Assembly (NCBI GenBank): GCA_963383645.1
Contig: OY726565.1
Location: 27,490,966-27,554,965 of the forward strand
Length of the DNA: 64,000 bases
Direction: 5' to 3'
From: Muscardinus avellanarius
Lineage: Eukaryota; Chordata; Mammalia; Rodentia; Gliridae
Below are positions 1 through 10,173 of the stretch, in pieces. Under the pieces are notes generated by a model, which was not told the DNA's origin, made no database searches, and saw only the letters and a list, made by a program, of their open reading frames with translations. Each line of letters opens with the position of its first letter. Positions within the stretch are counted from its first letter, which is position 1. The position numbers and the translations under genes are program-made.

Positions 1-1
1 C

Positions 2-1828
2 TTCAATATAGTACTAGAGACTCTAGCCAGAGCAATAAGGCAAGAAAAGGAAATCAAAGGAGTACAAATAGGAAAAGAAGAACTTAAGCTTTCACTATTT
101 GCAGATGACATGATACTATATTTAGAAAACCCAACAAACTCAACCAAAAGGCTTATAGAACTGATCAACAAATTCAGCAAGGTATCTGGATACAAAATCA
201 ATCTTAAAAAATCAGAAGCTTTCCTGTACACCAACCATAAATCCACTGAAAAAGAAATTCAGAAAACACTTCCACTCAGGATCTCCCACAAAAAAATAAA
301 ATACCTAGGAATAAACTTGACCAAGGAGGTAAAAGATCTCTACAAAGAAAATTATAAAACACTGAAAAAAGAAATCGAAGAAGATCTTAGAAGATGGAAA
401 GACCTTCCATGTTCATGGATTGGCAGAATAAATATCATTAAAATGGCCATCCTCCCAAAAGTGATCTACAGATTTAATGCAATGCCCATTAAACTACCAA
501 GATCATTCCTCACAGACATAGAAAAATCAGTTCTTAAATTTATCTGGAATAACAAAAAGCCCAGAATAGCCAAGGTAGTTCTCAGCAACAAAAACCATGC
601 AGGAGGAATCACAATACCTGACTTTAAACTATACTACAAAGCCATTGTAATAAAAACAGCATGGTACTGGCAAAAGAACAGATATATAGACCAATGGAGC
701 AGAATAGAAGACCCAGAAACAAGCCCACACACTTTCAGCCAATTGATTTTTGACAAAGGGGCCAAAAACATACACTGGAAAAAAGATAGCCTCTTCAACA
801 AATGGTGTTGGCAAAACTGGTTAAACATATGCAGAAAATTGGATGTTAATCCCACTTTTTCACCCTGCACAAAAGTCAACTCACGATGGATCAAAGACTT
901 GGAAATTAAACCAGAGACCTTGAAGCTCCTTGAAGAGGGCATAGGTCCAACACTACAACACATAGGCACAGACAAACATTTCCTCAACAAGACCCCAAAG
1001 GCACAGCAAATTAAAAGGAGAATCAATACATGGGATTGCATGAAACTGAAGAGCTTCTGTTCAGCAAAGGAAACTATCAAGAATCTCAATCGAGAGCCAA
1101 CAGAATGGGAGAAGATTTTTGCCACCTACACCAATGATAGAGGACTAATATCTAGAATATACAGAGAACTCAAGAAACTCAACACTAAGAAAACAAAACA
1201 TCCAATAACAAAATGGGCAAATGAACTAAATAGACACTTCACAAAAGAAGAAATTCAAATGGCCAATAAATGTATGAAAAAATGCTCAACATCACTGGCA
1301 ATCAGAGAGATGCAAATCAAAACTACCCTGAGATTTCACCTAACTCCAACTAGAATGGCCATCATTCAAAACACGAACAACAACAGATGCTGGCGAGGAT
1401 GTGGAGAAGTGGGAACTCTAAGACATTGTTGGTGGGATTGCAAATTAGTGCAACCACTTTGGAAAACAGTATGGAGAATCCTCAGAAGAATGGGAACAAA
1501 TCTACCATTTGATCCAGCAATACCACTGTTGGGTATCTACCCAAAAGAAAAGAAACCAAACTACCAAACTAATCCATGTGTATCTATGTTCATAGCTGCA
1601 CAATTCACCATAGCCAAACTATGGAACCAGCCAAGATGTCCATCAACAGACGAATGGATTACAAAACTGTGGGATATGTACACAATGGAATTTTACTCAG
1701 CCATCAAAAAAAACTCAGTTACATCATTTTCAGGGAAATGGATGGAACTGGAGGACATTATGCTAAGTGAGATTAGTCAGGCACAAAAAATAAGAAATCA
1801 GATGCTTTCCCTAATATGTGAGAGTTAG
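2..1828 (+). CDS. L1 ORF2 protein, C-terminal half (reverse transcriptase and Cys-rich C terminus)
   Basis: This frame is open from position 2 to the stop at 1828, about 608 codons without a stop, roughly the last half of a normal ORF2 protein of nearly 1,300 residues. The reverse transcriptase active site FADD lies at 98-109, followed by the palm/thumb region. Near the C terminus a cysteine-rich motif C-x3-C-x7-H-x4-C is encoded at about 1388-1441. Downstream are the conserved L1 stretches '[11 protein letters not shown]' and 'YTMEFYSAI'. ORF2 protein copies L1 RNA into chromosomal DNA by target-primed reverse transcription in the nucleus. The lack of stops or frameshifts over 1.8 kb suggests a young copy, but the endonuclease domain and 5' UTR are outside the window, so activity cannot be judged. 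Confidence 0.93.
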   Translation, partial: FNIVLETLARAIRQEKEIKGVQIGKEELKLSLFADDMILYLENPTNSTKRLIELINKFSKVSGYKINLKKSEAFLYTNHKSTEKEIQKTLPLRISHKKIKYLGINLTKEVKDLYKENYKTLKKEIEEDLRRWKDLPCSWIGRINIIKMAILPKVIYRFNAMPIKLPRSFLTDIEKSVLKFIWNNKKPRIAKVVLSNKNHAGGITIPDFKLYYKAIVIKTAWYWQKNRYIDQWSRIEDPETSPHTFSQLIFDKGAKNIHWKKDSLFNKWCWQNWLNICRKLDVNPTFSPCTKVNSRWIKDLEIKPETLKLLEEGIGPTLQHIGTDKHFLNKTPKAQQIKRRINTWDCMKLKSFCSAKETIKNLNREPTEWEKIFATYTNDRGLISRIYRELKKLNTKKTKHPITKWANELNRHFTKEEIQMANKCMKKCSTSLAIREMQIKTTLRFHLTPTRMAIIQNTNNNRCWRGCGEVGTLRHCWWDCKLVQPLWKTVWRILRRMGTNLPFDPAIPLLGIYPKEKKPNYQTNPCVSMFIAAQFTIAKLWNQPRCPSTDEWITKLWDMYTMEFYSAIKKNSVTSFSGKWMELEDIMLSEISQAQKIRNQMLSLICES

Positions 1829-1846
1829 GGAGAAATGGGTCATACT

Positions 1847-2405
1847 TTTAACTCTGTTTACATTGTCTTTGGATATACAATATTTTTTTTTATTTTTTAG
1901 GGAGTTTATTTACCCTTTTGTTGCCTGTGCAATTGAAATCATATCCAAGAAATCACTTCCAATTTCAATGTTGTGAGGTTTTATGACCCAGATTTTCTTC
2001 TAAATGCTTATAGTATTAAGATTTATATTTAGGTCTTTTATCTATTTTGAGTTAATATTTGTATATGTGTTAGGTAACGGTCCAATTTTATTCTTTTTCA
2101 TTTATTATTATTTTTCAACAATATTTGGTTAAAAGACTAGTATTTCCTCCACCAAAACTTCATGGAAACCTTGTCAAAAATAACTTGACAATGTATGGAA
2201 GAATTTATCTCTAGGCTTTTATTTAGCTCCAATGGTTTATATATCTGCCTTTAGAACAGTACTACACTGTTTCAATTATTGTAGCTTTATATGGTTTGAA
2301 ATCAGAAAATATACATCTTCTAGCTTTGTTCTTCTTTGAGATTGTTTTGGGTATCTAGAGTCCATATTCCATATCAGGATAGATTTTTTCTGAAAAATAA
2401 ATAAA
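1847..2405 (-). mobile_element. Antisense older-L1 ORF2 fragment inside the L1 3' UTR
   Basis: Read on the minus strand this block gives degenerate L1 ORF2 sequence (an 'IKDLN...KTI' region). It is reverse-complementary to 57000-57512. It belongs to the 3' UTR of the enclosing L1 rather than being an independent later insertion, because the same block sits at the same place relative to the L1 tail in the second element. Confidence 0.75.
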
Positions 2406-2984
2406 TAAATGTATGATAGTTTTACCTAAAAAAAAAAAGAAAAAAATATTCTCTGGTAAGAAAGAAAGCAAAAAGAAATATTGAAATGTTATCTTTAAGT
2501 CATCAAGAGTTTGGTACCAGACAAATGAAACTGTTATGTGAGATTATCAATGTTAATATTGTATAAATTGCTATAATACTAGATGTCAACTACTAAGCCA
2601 AGCATGGGAAGGAGGGATGGGGAGGGAATGGGGTGGGGATTGGGTAGGGGCTAACTGGGCGATATGTGCATGTATGTCTACAAAAGTATTTTCTTTATAC
2701 CACTATGATGTATGAATACATTGCACCAATAAAAAATAAATTTAAAAAAAAAAAAAAGAATGGCATATAAAAATATCATACCATAAAAGTGGATTTTTTC
2801 ATTTATCCTAGTATTTTTGTGAGCTTTTCTTTATATATTATACAATCAAGTTATAACATATTAATAATCAAGTTTAGAACGGTCATGCCAACATTAAATG
2901 AATATTTTAATTTTTCCTCTTCATCTTTTGAAATGCTTCTTGATTTAAATATTGTACTACCTTTTCTCTCCTTGTTTTTCTCTT

Positions 2985-3066
2985 GTTTAGCTCAGTGGTA
3001 GAATCCGTGCTTAGAACACACCACGCCCTGGGTTGAATACCCAGAACCACACAAAAACAAAAAGAT
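2985..3066 (+). repeat. ID-like SINE fragment (tRNA-derived half)
   Basis: A tRNA-like A-box (TTAGCTCAGTGGTAGA) is followed by a B-box-like GGGTTGAATACCC and an A-rich tail. The B1 half is absent or too degraded to see. Confidence 0.6.
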
Positions 3067-3132
3067 TTTTAATTCGGCTTTATACAATATATATTATGTG
3101 TATAACTGTTTTATATTAGAACTTAAAAATAT

Positions 3133-3348
3133 AAGCTGGGCATGGTAGCACATGTCCGTAATTCCAGTACTTGGGAGGCTGAGACAAGAGGAGAACAGGT
3201 TCAAGTTCAGCTACTTAGTACGACTCTCTGTAACCTAGTGAGATGCTGTTTCAAAACAACAAATAAAAAGAACTGAGCGTGTATAGCTAGGAAGTAGAAT
3301 GCCTCTGGGTTCAACTCCCAGTATCACAAAAATATAAAAATAAAAGTT
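3133..3348 (+). repeat. B1-ID dimeric SINE
   Basis: A B1 left half (GCTGGGCATGGTAGCACATG) is joined through an A-rich linker to an ID right half with an A-box-like core and TTCAACTCCCAGTATCAC, then an A-rich tail. It is fairly diverged, so an older copy. Confidence 0.88.
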
Positions 3349-3404
3349 AAAAATAAAGAGGCATTGGTATTCGAATTAATGTTTTAGCATAAAACATATA
3401 TTAC

Positions 3405-3625
3405 ATCAGGAATTGACAAACTGGCCCAAAGGCCATATCTCGCCTACTATATATTTTGTAGATGAAGTTTCATCAGAACATAGACACGCTCATTCATTTA
3501 CATATTATCTATGGCTGCTCTCCTGCTGTCACAATGGAGTTGGGTAGTTGCCGGGAGAATTATGGCCCTGAGCCTGAAATTCTTTATAGTCTGACCTTTC
3601 ACTAAGAAGTTTGCCATGCCCATAC
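3405..3625. mobile_element. Ancient nonautonomous hAT-type DNA transposon remnant (MER family)
   Basis: The phrases 'GACAAACTGGCCCAAAGGCC', 'CATTCATTTACATATTATCT' and 'AGTTTGCC' match in order the widely known mammalian MER consensus of about 200 bp that has 'GGCAAACT' ends. The exact family name is uncertain from memory. A shared mammalian insertion is expected here in other species. Confidence 0.6.
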
Positions 3626-4876
3626 TAAATCACATTGATGTTTATAGAATAAATTTACAGGGAAACTCTCCTTATCCTTGCTTTCTTCTCATTTATATTT
3701 GCTTAAATATATTTGACTTGGTGGTTCTCAAATATTTATTCATGTATTCCCTTTATCTTGGAGTTTATTTCTATTTTTTATGTGGAGATATTTCCCTGCT
3801 TCCACTCCTTAAAAATTACTTTATTTAATGGAACCTATAAGCTTTACCATGCTGTTTTGCATGGTACATTTTGAAACAATAGATGTCCATTGTTGTTCTC
3901 GCACCTTGAACCTGGGTAAGTAGTACTTACCGGGTATTCCTGCATTCATTAGGATCACATGTATTATTCTTCTACAAAATGAAATTAGCTGGCTTCAGGT
4001 AGTAAACTAGTTATGTGCTTGTGCATGCACACTTGCTTCAGTTATGAAAATTAAATAGAAAAAGTGTCGATTGGCAAAACAGAGGGTAAGGATTAAAATA
4101 CTGTTAGGTATTAGAAGAAAAGTATAACGACATTCCAATTCCTGAAACGCCGCAGTCCTTGGGCATAACATTGATTCTGTGTCTAGGAAGAAAAGTCCCC
4201 CACAGTTATCTCAGCTGTCAAGCATCTAGCTAACTGCTTGAATTAAGGATAGCATCTGTGTGCCTGCGTTCTAGGAAAACTTATAACCCAGCACACCAGC
4301 TCAGAGACACAGATGAGCTGGATCAGCCACTCCCAGGGATGCTGTCCTGAAGGAATAGCCAGTGACTACTGGCCAGGCTTAGGACGTGTCTCTCAGTTCT
4401 CATTGACAAAAGCAAATACCTTTCACTGGGTTATTCACTGGGTATCCAGTGTTTTCTTCAGAATTGCAAATAGTTCAATTTGTAGCAGTTTAAGATTGGG
4501 ACATTTGAGTTAATGGGGAGGAGAGTGAACTTGAATCATGTTAAATGTAAACATCCTTATGAGAAAGTTTGTTTCAACGATGTTAGTTGTCTTGCCATCA
4601 AGAGTGACAGCAACTCTCATGCATGTAACTGACTGAGATCAAGAAAAATCTGGGTATGTAAAAATATTTGCAAGATGTGGCAAGAAAAATTAGAAAGCTA
4701 ATGTATCATGTATAAACTAATAACATGTATAGTGTATTCAGTCAGTTACAAATCAGATGCCAAATAGAAAGTATTCTCCAGGAAGAGGGGAGAGATGTGC
4801 AGAAGAAGACATTTTGTAGAAGACATACTGCCTAGCATGGTAGCTTAAAACAGTATTTTCAAAGTATGTATCACGT
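3626..4876. other. Intronic sequence with no recognised element
   Basis: I see no gene, recognisable repeat or strong regulatory signature here. The ORF at 4313-4513 shows no known domain and has no splice context, so I treat it as chance. Confidence 0.5.
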
Positions 4877-5079
4877 TTAAACTGGACACCATGAGCATGC
4901 CTGTAGTCCCAGTACTAGGAAGACTGAGAAGAGAGTATCACAGGTTGAAGGCCAGCATGTGGTAATTTAGCAAGACTCTATTTCAAATAAAAAGGGCCAG
5001 GAGTGTAGCTCAGTGGCAGAAACTCCCCTCCCTAACCGTTGCCCTGGGTTCATCTCCAGTACCACAAAAAAGGGAAAAA
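4877..5079 (+). repeat. B1-ID dimeric SINE, diverged
   Basis: The B1 half is degraded (CATGAGCATGCCTGTAGTCCC). The ID half keeps GTGTAGCTCAGTGGCAGA and a GGTTCATCTCC B-box, followed by an A-rich tail. Confidence 0.85.
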
Positions 5080-5119
5080 AAATGCATTATGTTCAAAGAG
5101 TGGGCTATAGAATAAATTG

Positions 5120-5332
5120 GCTGGCCGGGTGTGGTGGCACACACTTGTAATCCCCGCGCGTGGGAGGCCGAGACAGGAGGATCGCACAGCTTCCAAATAA
5201 AAAAAGACCCTGTTTCCAAATAAAAAAAAAACAGACCCTGTTTCCAAATAAAACAATATAAAATAGATCTGGGAGTGTAGCCTGGAGGTAGAAGGGCTTC
5301 CAAGTACCACCAAAAAAAAAAAAAAAAAAGAA
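5120..5332 (+). repeat. B1-ID dimeric SINE with internal linker triplication
   Basis: The target duplication AGAATAAATTG flanks it (5109-5119 and 5333-5343). The phrase GACCCTGTTTCCAAATAAAA, normally present once between the two halves, appears twice in full and once as a shorter TTCCAAATAAAA piece. Part of the B1 half is lost. Replication slippage in the A-rich linker is the likely cause. Confidence 0.92.
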
Positions 5333-5811
5333 AGAATAAATTGACTGTAACCAACTTTTCAAAAATTTCATTCAATATTAAACTTAGAAAAGAATAAGGT
5401 AGAAATATCAGAGTATATCACATACTCTGATACAGTGAGACCAAATATTTTTGTTTAATTTTTGCTTCAGTTTTATACACACAGAGACATGGTTATAAAT
5501 GTTGAGTTCCCAGCAAAGATATTTTGAAAGGCACCTGTCTAAAAGAAACAGGTGTGAGGTAGATACTGAATTCTGCTGCTGGGGACAAACATCACTTATG
5601 TAGATTCTGCATAGGCATGGTAGTAAGCAAAACTAAAACTGATCAGATTTGTACTAGTGCATTCCTTATCTTTGGAGTTTAGTAGGAAACATTTTTATAC
5701 ATTTTGCTTTAGCTCAAATAGGATATTTTCATTTTGTTTGGAAAAAAATGTTTGGTTTATTTCTGTCTTCCATCATTTACTTAATTTGCTACCATTTTCT
5801 CTTTTGCCCAG

Positions 5812-6025
5812 GAGATTGCATCAGCAGTTTGAAAGCTACAAGGAGCAGGTGAGAAAAATAGGGGAAGAAGCACGGCGTCACCAGGGTGAGCACAAAGACG
5901 ACGCCCCGACCTGTGGGATCTGCCACAAAACAAAGTTTGCCGACGGCTGTGGTCATCTCTGCTCCTACTGTCGCACCAAGTTCTGTGCCCGCTGTGGAGG
6001 CCGCGTGTCTCTGCGGTCGAACAAT
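5812..6025 (+). CDS. RIMS1: RIMS1 exon encoding most of the RIM1 N-terminal zinc finger
   Basis: RIM1 is the presynaptic active-zone scaffold that links Rab3 on vesicles, Munc13 and calcium channels. This 214-nt exon encodes 71 complete residues beginning RLHQQFESYKEQVRKIGEEA. The start of the linker helix precedes a FYVE-like zinc finger with the cysteine pairs TCGIC, HLCSYC and FCARC. The acceptor is TTGCCCAG at 5804-5811 and the donor is AAT|GTGAGT at 6025/6026. The first base belongs to a codon split with the upstream exon (phase 2) and the exon ends in phase 0 after RSNN. The sequence agrees with my memory of human RIM1 rather than RIM2 (LHQQFESYKEQVRKIGEEARR; SNN at the end). The zinc finger binds the Munc13 C2A domain. 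Its last CxxC pair is in the exon at 60639. No stop or frameshift is present, so the exon looks functional. Confidence 0.96.
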
Positions 6026-6112
6026 GTGAGTGTCCCCTGAACATCAAGGTGTCCTGAACACAGAACAAAATTACCAGCCTCCCCAACATAGGGACAGGTG
6101 CATGTTAGACAG

Positions 6113-6312
6113 CTGCCCCATCACACCTGTAATCTCAGTACTCGGAAGGCTGTCAGGAGGATTGAAGATTCAAGGCCAGCCTCATCAACTTAGTGAGATC
6201 TCACTTCAAAATAAAAAATAAAAATAAAAACAGGGCAGGGGAGGAAGCACAGAGGTAGAATGCCCCTGTGTTTAATCCCTAGCTTGGCGTGCACACACAC
6301 ACACACACACTT
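6113..6312 (+). repeat. B1-ID dimeric SINE, diverged, with CA-repeat tail
   Basis: The B1 half is recognisable from TGTAATCTCAGTACTCGGAAGG and the ID half from AGAGGTAGAATGCCCCTGTG. The tail is a short (CA)n at 6291-6310. Confidence 0.82.
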
Positions 6313-6616
6313 TTTATTTTAGCATTACTTTTCAGACTTAATGAAGGTATAATACAGGGTAAACTGTGTCTAAATTTCACCCAAGACAATATATTAAACA
6401 ATGATTACCTTCTTTGATAGTAATTTCAGATTTACTATTGTGTTGAAATATAATGCCAAATGTATCTTATGGGAATTATTTGGATAATTAATGAATATAC
6501 AAAAATACATCTCTTGAACACTTTTTTAAATGTTGCGCTTTTTATTTATTCTGTATGAAATACATTTTCACCTGATGCAGTTTCCTTATTTGGCCCAAAT
6601 AAGAGCCGCTCGTCTG

Positions 6617-6624
6617 TTACGTCA
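6617..6624. promoter_or_regulatory. Candidate CRE-like site TTACGTCA
   Basis: TTACGTCA is one base from the palindromic CREB/ATF site TGACGTCA and lies in repeat-free intronic DNA. A single 8-mer is weak evidence, and no other promoter structure is visible. Confidence 0.25.
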
Positions 6625-7311
6625 TTGCTTAAACATAAGCGATTTGTGATGCTTTAACATGCTGCTGTAGTAGGGCTCAATATTATTGTTTAAGAAATTC
6701 TGGATTCATTTTAATAAATATTTAGCTTAGAATGCATTTAATGTACTTTGTCATACTCCCTGTTTTACAATAGAATGATTTATAGAGAAATCTAGAAGAA
6801 TTGTCTTTGCTATGGATCTGCAGCATATAATATAGGGGTTTTTATTATTATAGATCTAAAGAATTCCCAGTGTTTCTTTGAAGAATTTTCACATATCTAA
6901 TCAATTATAGAATTTAATACACAATAAAGTCATATTTAAAAATAACACAAATGCTTTAAGCACTCTTGATAGTTTTCAAACCTCAAAAATTACAGTTAAA
7001 ATTAAAAGGCAATTTGACATTGTGTTCTTTGGTAGTCTGCGTTTTAAATAGGATCCGCTAAAATCCCTTCCAAGAAACAAAGGCATTGATTATAATAGAT
7101 GCATTTCATATTTTAAGGTAAGATTACGATGATTTCTGTTGCTTTGGAAGGTAAATGACTTCCCCGAACAACCGTTTCAGGGAAGTGAACAACAGTTACA
7201 CTGTTATGAAAATTAAATGATTTAAATAATTATTATATAGATTGAATAATTCAAGTTCATGTGTTCATAATATGTACAGTCTTTCTCTAGGATCAGTTGT
7301 TGTTTATGTTG

Positions 7312-7497
7312 TGGTGGTGGTGGTACTGGGGATTGAACCCAGGGGCGTTTTACCTCCGACGTACACCTCCAGTCCTTTTTTGGTTTTTAATTTGGAAACA
7401 GAGGCTCATTAAATCGCTGAAGCTGGTTTCAAATTCCCAATCCTTTCTCAGCCTCCTAAGTACTGGGATTGCAGGCTTGTGCTGCCACACCCAGCTA
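7312..7497 (-). repeat. B1-ID dimeric SINE
   Basis: In plus orientation it reads as the reverse complement: GGTACTGGGGATTGAACCCAGG (ID B-box end) first and CTGGGATTGCAGGC...CACACCCAGC (B1 start) last. Confidence 0.9.
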
Positions 7498-8011
7498 GAT
7501 CTAATTCTCTAGGTTGTATTCTTCCTTTCTAAAAGTGATGTGTTATACTCGATCCTCTTACAGACCCTAAAGAACACGCTTGGATATTAAGATGGTGTCT
7601 GGCACGTGCTAGTTTCCCCCTTTTTGGTGTTCTTAGCATATACCTTGGAATGAATTCTCACAGGTGAGACCTGGAGGTGATAATCAAAACATTAGACACT
7701 GTTCAGCCTGCAAAGGTGCTGGCAGTGAACAGTCATGCGTGAGCCGGCTGAGGGTTAGTGCTGGCTGAACGTACACGGCTCTTGGGTGCTTTTAATTCCC
7801 GTTCTAAGTTTAAAGCAAGGTAGTAGCAACACACATCACACTAATGATGGCGTAAAATCATCAAGGTCAAACTCAGGTTTTAAAAAGGCGAAGATATTTT
7901 CTAAAAATGACCTAGGATGTCTTTAATCTTTGAAAAGGATGTTCAGGCTTATTGTAGTTTACCTATCTTTATTTATTTATTTCCAATCTTGGGAAAAATA
8001 AAGAAAAATTT

Positions 8012-8257
8012 TAACTGGGCATGTTGGTGCATGCTTGAATTCCCAATATTTGGGAGGCTGAGGCAGGAGGATTACAGATTAGAGGCCAGCCTCAGCAATT
8101 TAGCTAGACTCAGCAACTTACAGAAAGCCTGTTCCAAATAAAAAAATAAATAAAATAGAACCAGGGTTATAACTCAGAGGTCAGATGTCCCTGGGTTCAA
8201 TTCCCAGTACCACAAATGAATGAATGAATGAATAAATAAATAAATAAATAAATACCC
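8012..8257 (+). repeat. B1-ID dimeric SINE with AATA/GAAT tail
   Basis: The B1 half starts AACTGGGCATGTTGGTGCAT and the ID half ends GGTTCAATTCCCAGTACCAC. The tail has turned into (GAAT)n-(AAAT)n tetranucleotides at 8214-8256. It is the nearest SINE upstream of the microexon. Confidence 0.92.
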
Positions 8258-8611
8258 ACTTAAAATTTTTGCTTTGGGCAAAATACAAAATTTTTTATGA
8301 AACTCGCTTTTATTTTAATAGTAATTTAATAAAATTAGCATAACTTTATGAATGTAATAAGATGTTTCTTTTAATAATAGGTGGCTACATGTGGTATTAA
8401 ATTAATTTTTCTTAAGAACATTTTAAATGTAGATTTACCAATCTGTATTCTGTGAGTTTAGGAAATCATTGTGCCCAGTTCTTATATATAACATATAGTA
8501 GGATTTATGTGTACATTTTCCGTGAAATATTTACTTTTCATAAGACCCACCTTAGTACTTTGTGAAAAAAGTGTAATTGTTTTATTAAAACCAACTTGTT
8601 AACATATGGCT

Positions 8612-8673
8612 CATTTTTGTTTTTCTCTTCTTTTTCTTCTCTCTGCTCTGCTTCCTTGGATGCTCTCCCAAAG
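8612..8673 (+). promoter_or_regulatory. RIMS1: CU-rich tract and UGC cluster upstream of the microexon
   Basis: A CU-rich run (TTTTTCTCTTCTTTTTCTTC and onward) is followed by three TGC trinucleotides within the last 35 bases before the AG at 8672-8673. Known neural microexons are often repressed by PTBP1 at CU tracts and activated by SRRM4 through UGC motifs just upstream of the 3' splice site. The arrangement is seen directly; the factors are inferred. Confidence 0.65.
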
Positions 8674-8685
8674 GAGGACAAAGTG
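8674..8685 (+). CDS. RIMS1: RIMS1 12-nt microexon encoding Glu-Asp-Lys-Val
   Basis: The sequence CCCAAAG|GAGGACAAAGTG|GTTAGA shows an AG acceptor at 8672-8673, four codons, and a GT donor at 8686-8687. Phase 0 matches both neighbouring exons, so inclusion gives ...RSNN-EDKV-VMWVC... and skipping gives ...RSNN-VMWVC..., both in frame. I recall human RIM1 having EDKV at this point and RIM2 lacking it, which supports these boundaries. The four residues lie between the third and fourth cysteine pairs of the zinc finger. The donor GTTAGA is weak and the exon is far below the usual size, so alternative, probably neuron-specific inclusion is likely. A 9-nt version ending at AAA with the donor GTGGTT is possible but fits the recalled protein less well. 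Confidence 0.85.
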
Positions 8686-8699
8686 GTTAGAATCTATGC

Positions 8700-10140
8700 T
8701 TTTTTTCTATCATTTGTTATTATGTTGTTGTGAACTTGATTAAGCGACTGTTGATCTCACCAAGAAATTATATGCTAGAAAGAACTCATTCCCAATTCTC
8801 ATGACAAAAAAAAGATGAACACCTAGAAACATAACAGAATGTTTATATTAACCTGTAAGGTCTGGTTGTTTGAGTTCATGAGGACACTGAGATTTTAATA
8901 TAATTTAGATCATTATAAGCTTATTTGTCTCCTTAGCTTTTTTGAGTTTGGAGGATTTATTCTGTCGCTCTCAGGAGCAGTAAATTCCAAATGGCTTTAC
9001 TTTTCTCAGCACTCTTTACATGCAAAGGCAAGTGATTTCAAAAGTATTGCAGAAGGAATAGAATAAACTTAATCCAGAGAATAGACCAAATTCAAATAAA
9101 AACTTCCAAATATAATTATTTTTCTATAAAACACGAGTAGCAGAGTTGTGATGTCAAACCACATTCTTCCTTTTCTCCCTGGTGAACATAAATCACTCCT
9201 TAGAGGAATGACAGGTCACTCTCACCGTCATCAGCTGTGGAAGCCGCAGTGGCTCTCTGTACTTTGGAGCTACTACCCGGGCGAGGCCCAGCCAGCCTCT
9301 CCTTGGTGTCCACCGGCATGTGCTGCAAAGTTTAATTTGCTCATAGCTCATTAATCTTCCGATGTGAGACTGAGGGAATAAATATTTCAGGTTCCACCTA
9401 TCCGCGCAGCTGCTTTGGTTCGTAGTTTTAAACCTTAAATGCTGTGCTGCGTAGTTAGCAAGCATGGCATCGAGTATTAATCTGTGTTTTAAAACTTCAT
9501 GCTGATATATGTTCATCAACTTTTTTCTATGAAAAGGAAATCAGGTTGAAAATTATATAGGGTAGTCTGTTTTCACTAAATGTTTTGCCTGTATATTGGT
9601 ATATGTCGGATCATTTTAGAGTATATTACTTTCATGCAATAATGTACACTGTATTATAAAACTATAACTAGAATAACTTCCAAGGGGAAGTTATCATAAA
9701 TATTAGACTTTGGATGAGTCTTAATTTGAAGTGTGGATAATTGTAAATCCTTTAACTCATTGTCCCTGTGACAGGACTTCCCATAATGGTAGGTTATTTG
9801 TGCTTATTGTGCTTATTATGACGGCTCACTGCATACTGAGAATTCAGGTGGAGTTTATGGTTCTCAGACTGAAAATAGATGGGAAAGACTGTAAAGGACA
9901 ACCACACCCAGTTATTTTTCCACTTTGATTAAAATGCCTATGTCTACTACTTTAAGTGCTAAGTCATAATTTAATTTAAAAGTTTTTGAGCCTATTGAGG
10001 AAGTTCAATTGCCTTTCTAGTCCAATGAAGTCAGGTTTCATCTTAATTATGAAGGAGAATAACCAAGTATTCACAGTACCCAGTCCCCTCCTTATTTCTC
10101 TAAGCTCTTTTATTTCTGGTAGAGAAATTATAATGTATAG
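8700..10140. other. Repeat-poor intronic stretch
   Basis: No SINE or L1 is recognised over 1.4 kb. The portion 9120-9560 is less AT-rich than its surroundings and includes homeodomain-type CTCATTAATC and TTTAATTTGCTC motifs. I found no ORF with a known domain. Confidence 0.5.
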
Positions 10141-10145
10141 GAATG

Positions 10146-10173
10146 TGTGTGTGTGTGTGTGTGCGTGCGTGCA

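Larger units (their letters stand above)
1..2757 (+). mobile_element. L1 retrotransposon, 5' part outside window, unusual 3' UTR
   Basis: The ORF2 reading frame runs from the window edge to 1828. About 20 bases of ordinary L1 3' sequence follow. From about 1847 the 3' UTR switches to a block that is an antisense piece of an older L1 ORF2 (to about 2400), then about 190 bases of unassigned sequence, then a G-rich L1 tail (about 2598-2730) ending in AATAAA-like sequence and an A-run. The segment 1847-2757 is matched base for base over long stretches, in inverted orientation, by 56624-57512. An ordinary L1 3' end at 44000-44345 lacks the antisense block. No target duplication can be checked because the 5' end is outside the window. 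Confidence 0.93.
1..5811 (+). other. RIMS1: RIMS1 intron upstream of the zinc-finger exon (partial)
   Basis: The intron ends with a pyrimidine-rich tract and CAG at 5809-5811. Its phase is 2, because the first exon base completes a codon started in the previous exon. The previous exon is outside the window. 5333-5780 contains no recognised repeat. Confidence 0.85.
6026..8673 (+). other. RIMS1: RIMS1 intron between zinc-finger exon and microexon
   Basis: This 2,648-bp intron has a GTGAGT donor and an AAAG acceptor. It holds three SINEs (6113, 7312 and 8012) and otherwise AT-rich unique DNA. 6315-7300 and 8258-8610 contain no recognised repeat. Confidence 0.88.

Noticed and set aside
634..1125. 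163-codon minus-strand frame
   Set aside because: Shadow of the L1 ORF2 coding strand.
2985..3066. tRNA gene
   Set aside because: A and B boxes are those of an ID SINE. No cloverleaf with an anticodon arm can be formed. The same holds for the ID halves of all SINEs.
4313..4513. 66-codon frame as a novel exon
   Set aside because: No splice sites with good context, no domain, and no reason beyond length.
2758..5811. Alternative RIM1-beta promoter and first exon upstream of the zinc-finger exon
   Set aside because: Known RIM1 biology makes an internal promoter plausible, but I see no CpG-rich promoter, conserved first exon or donor in this part.
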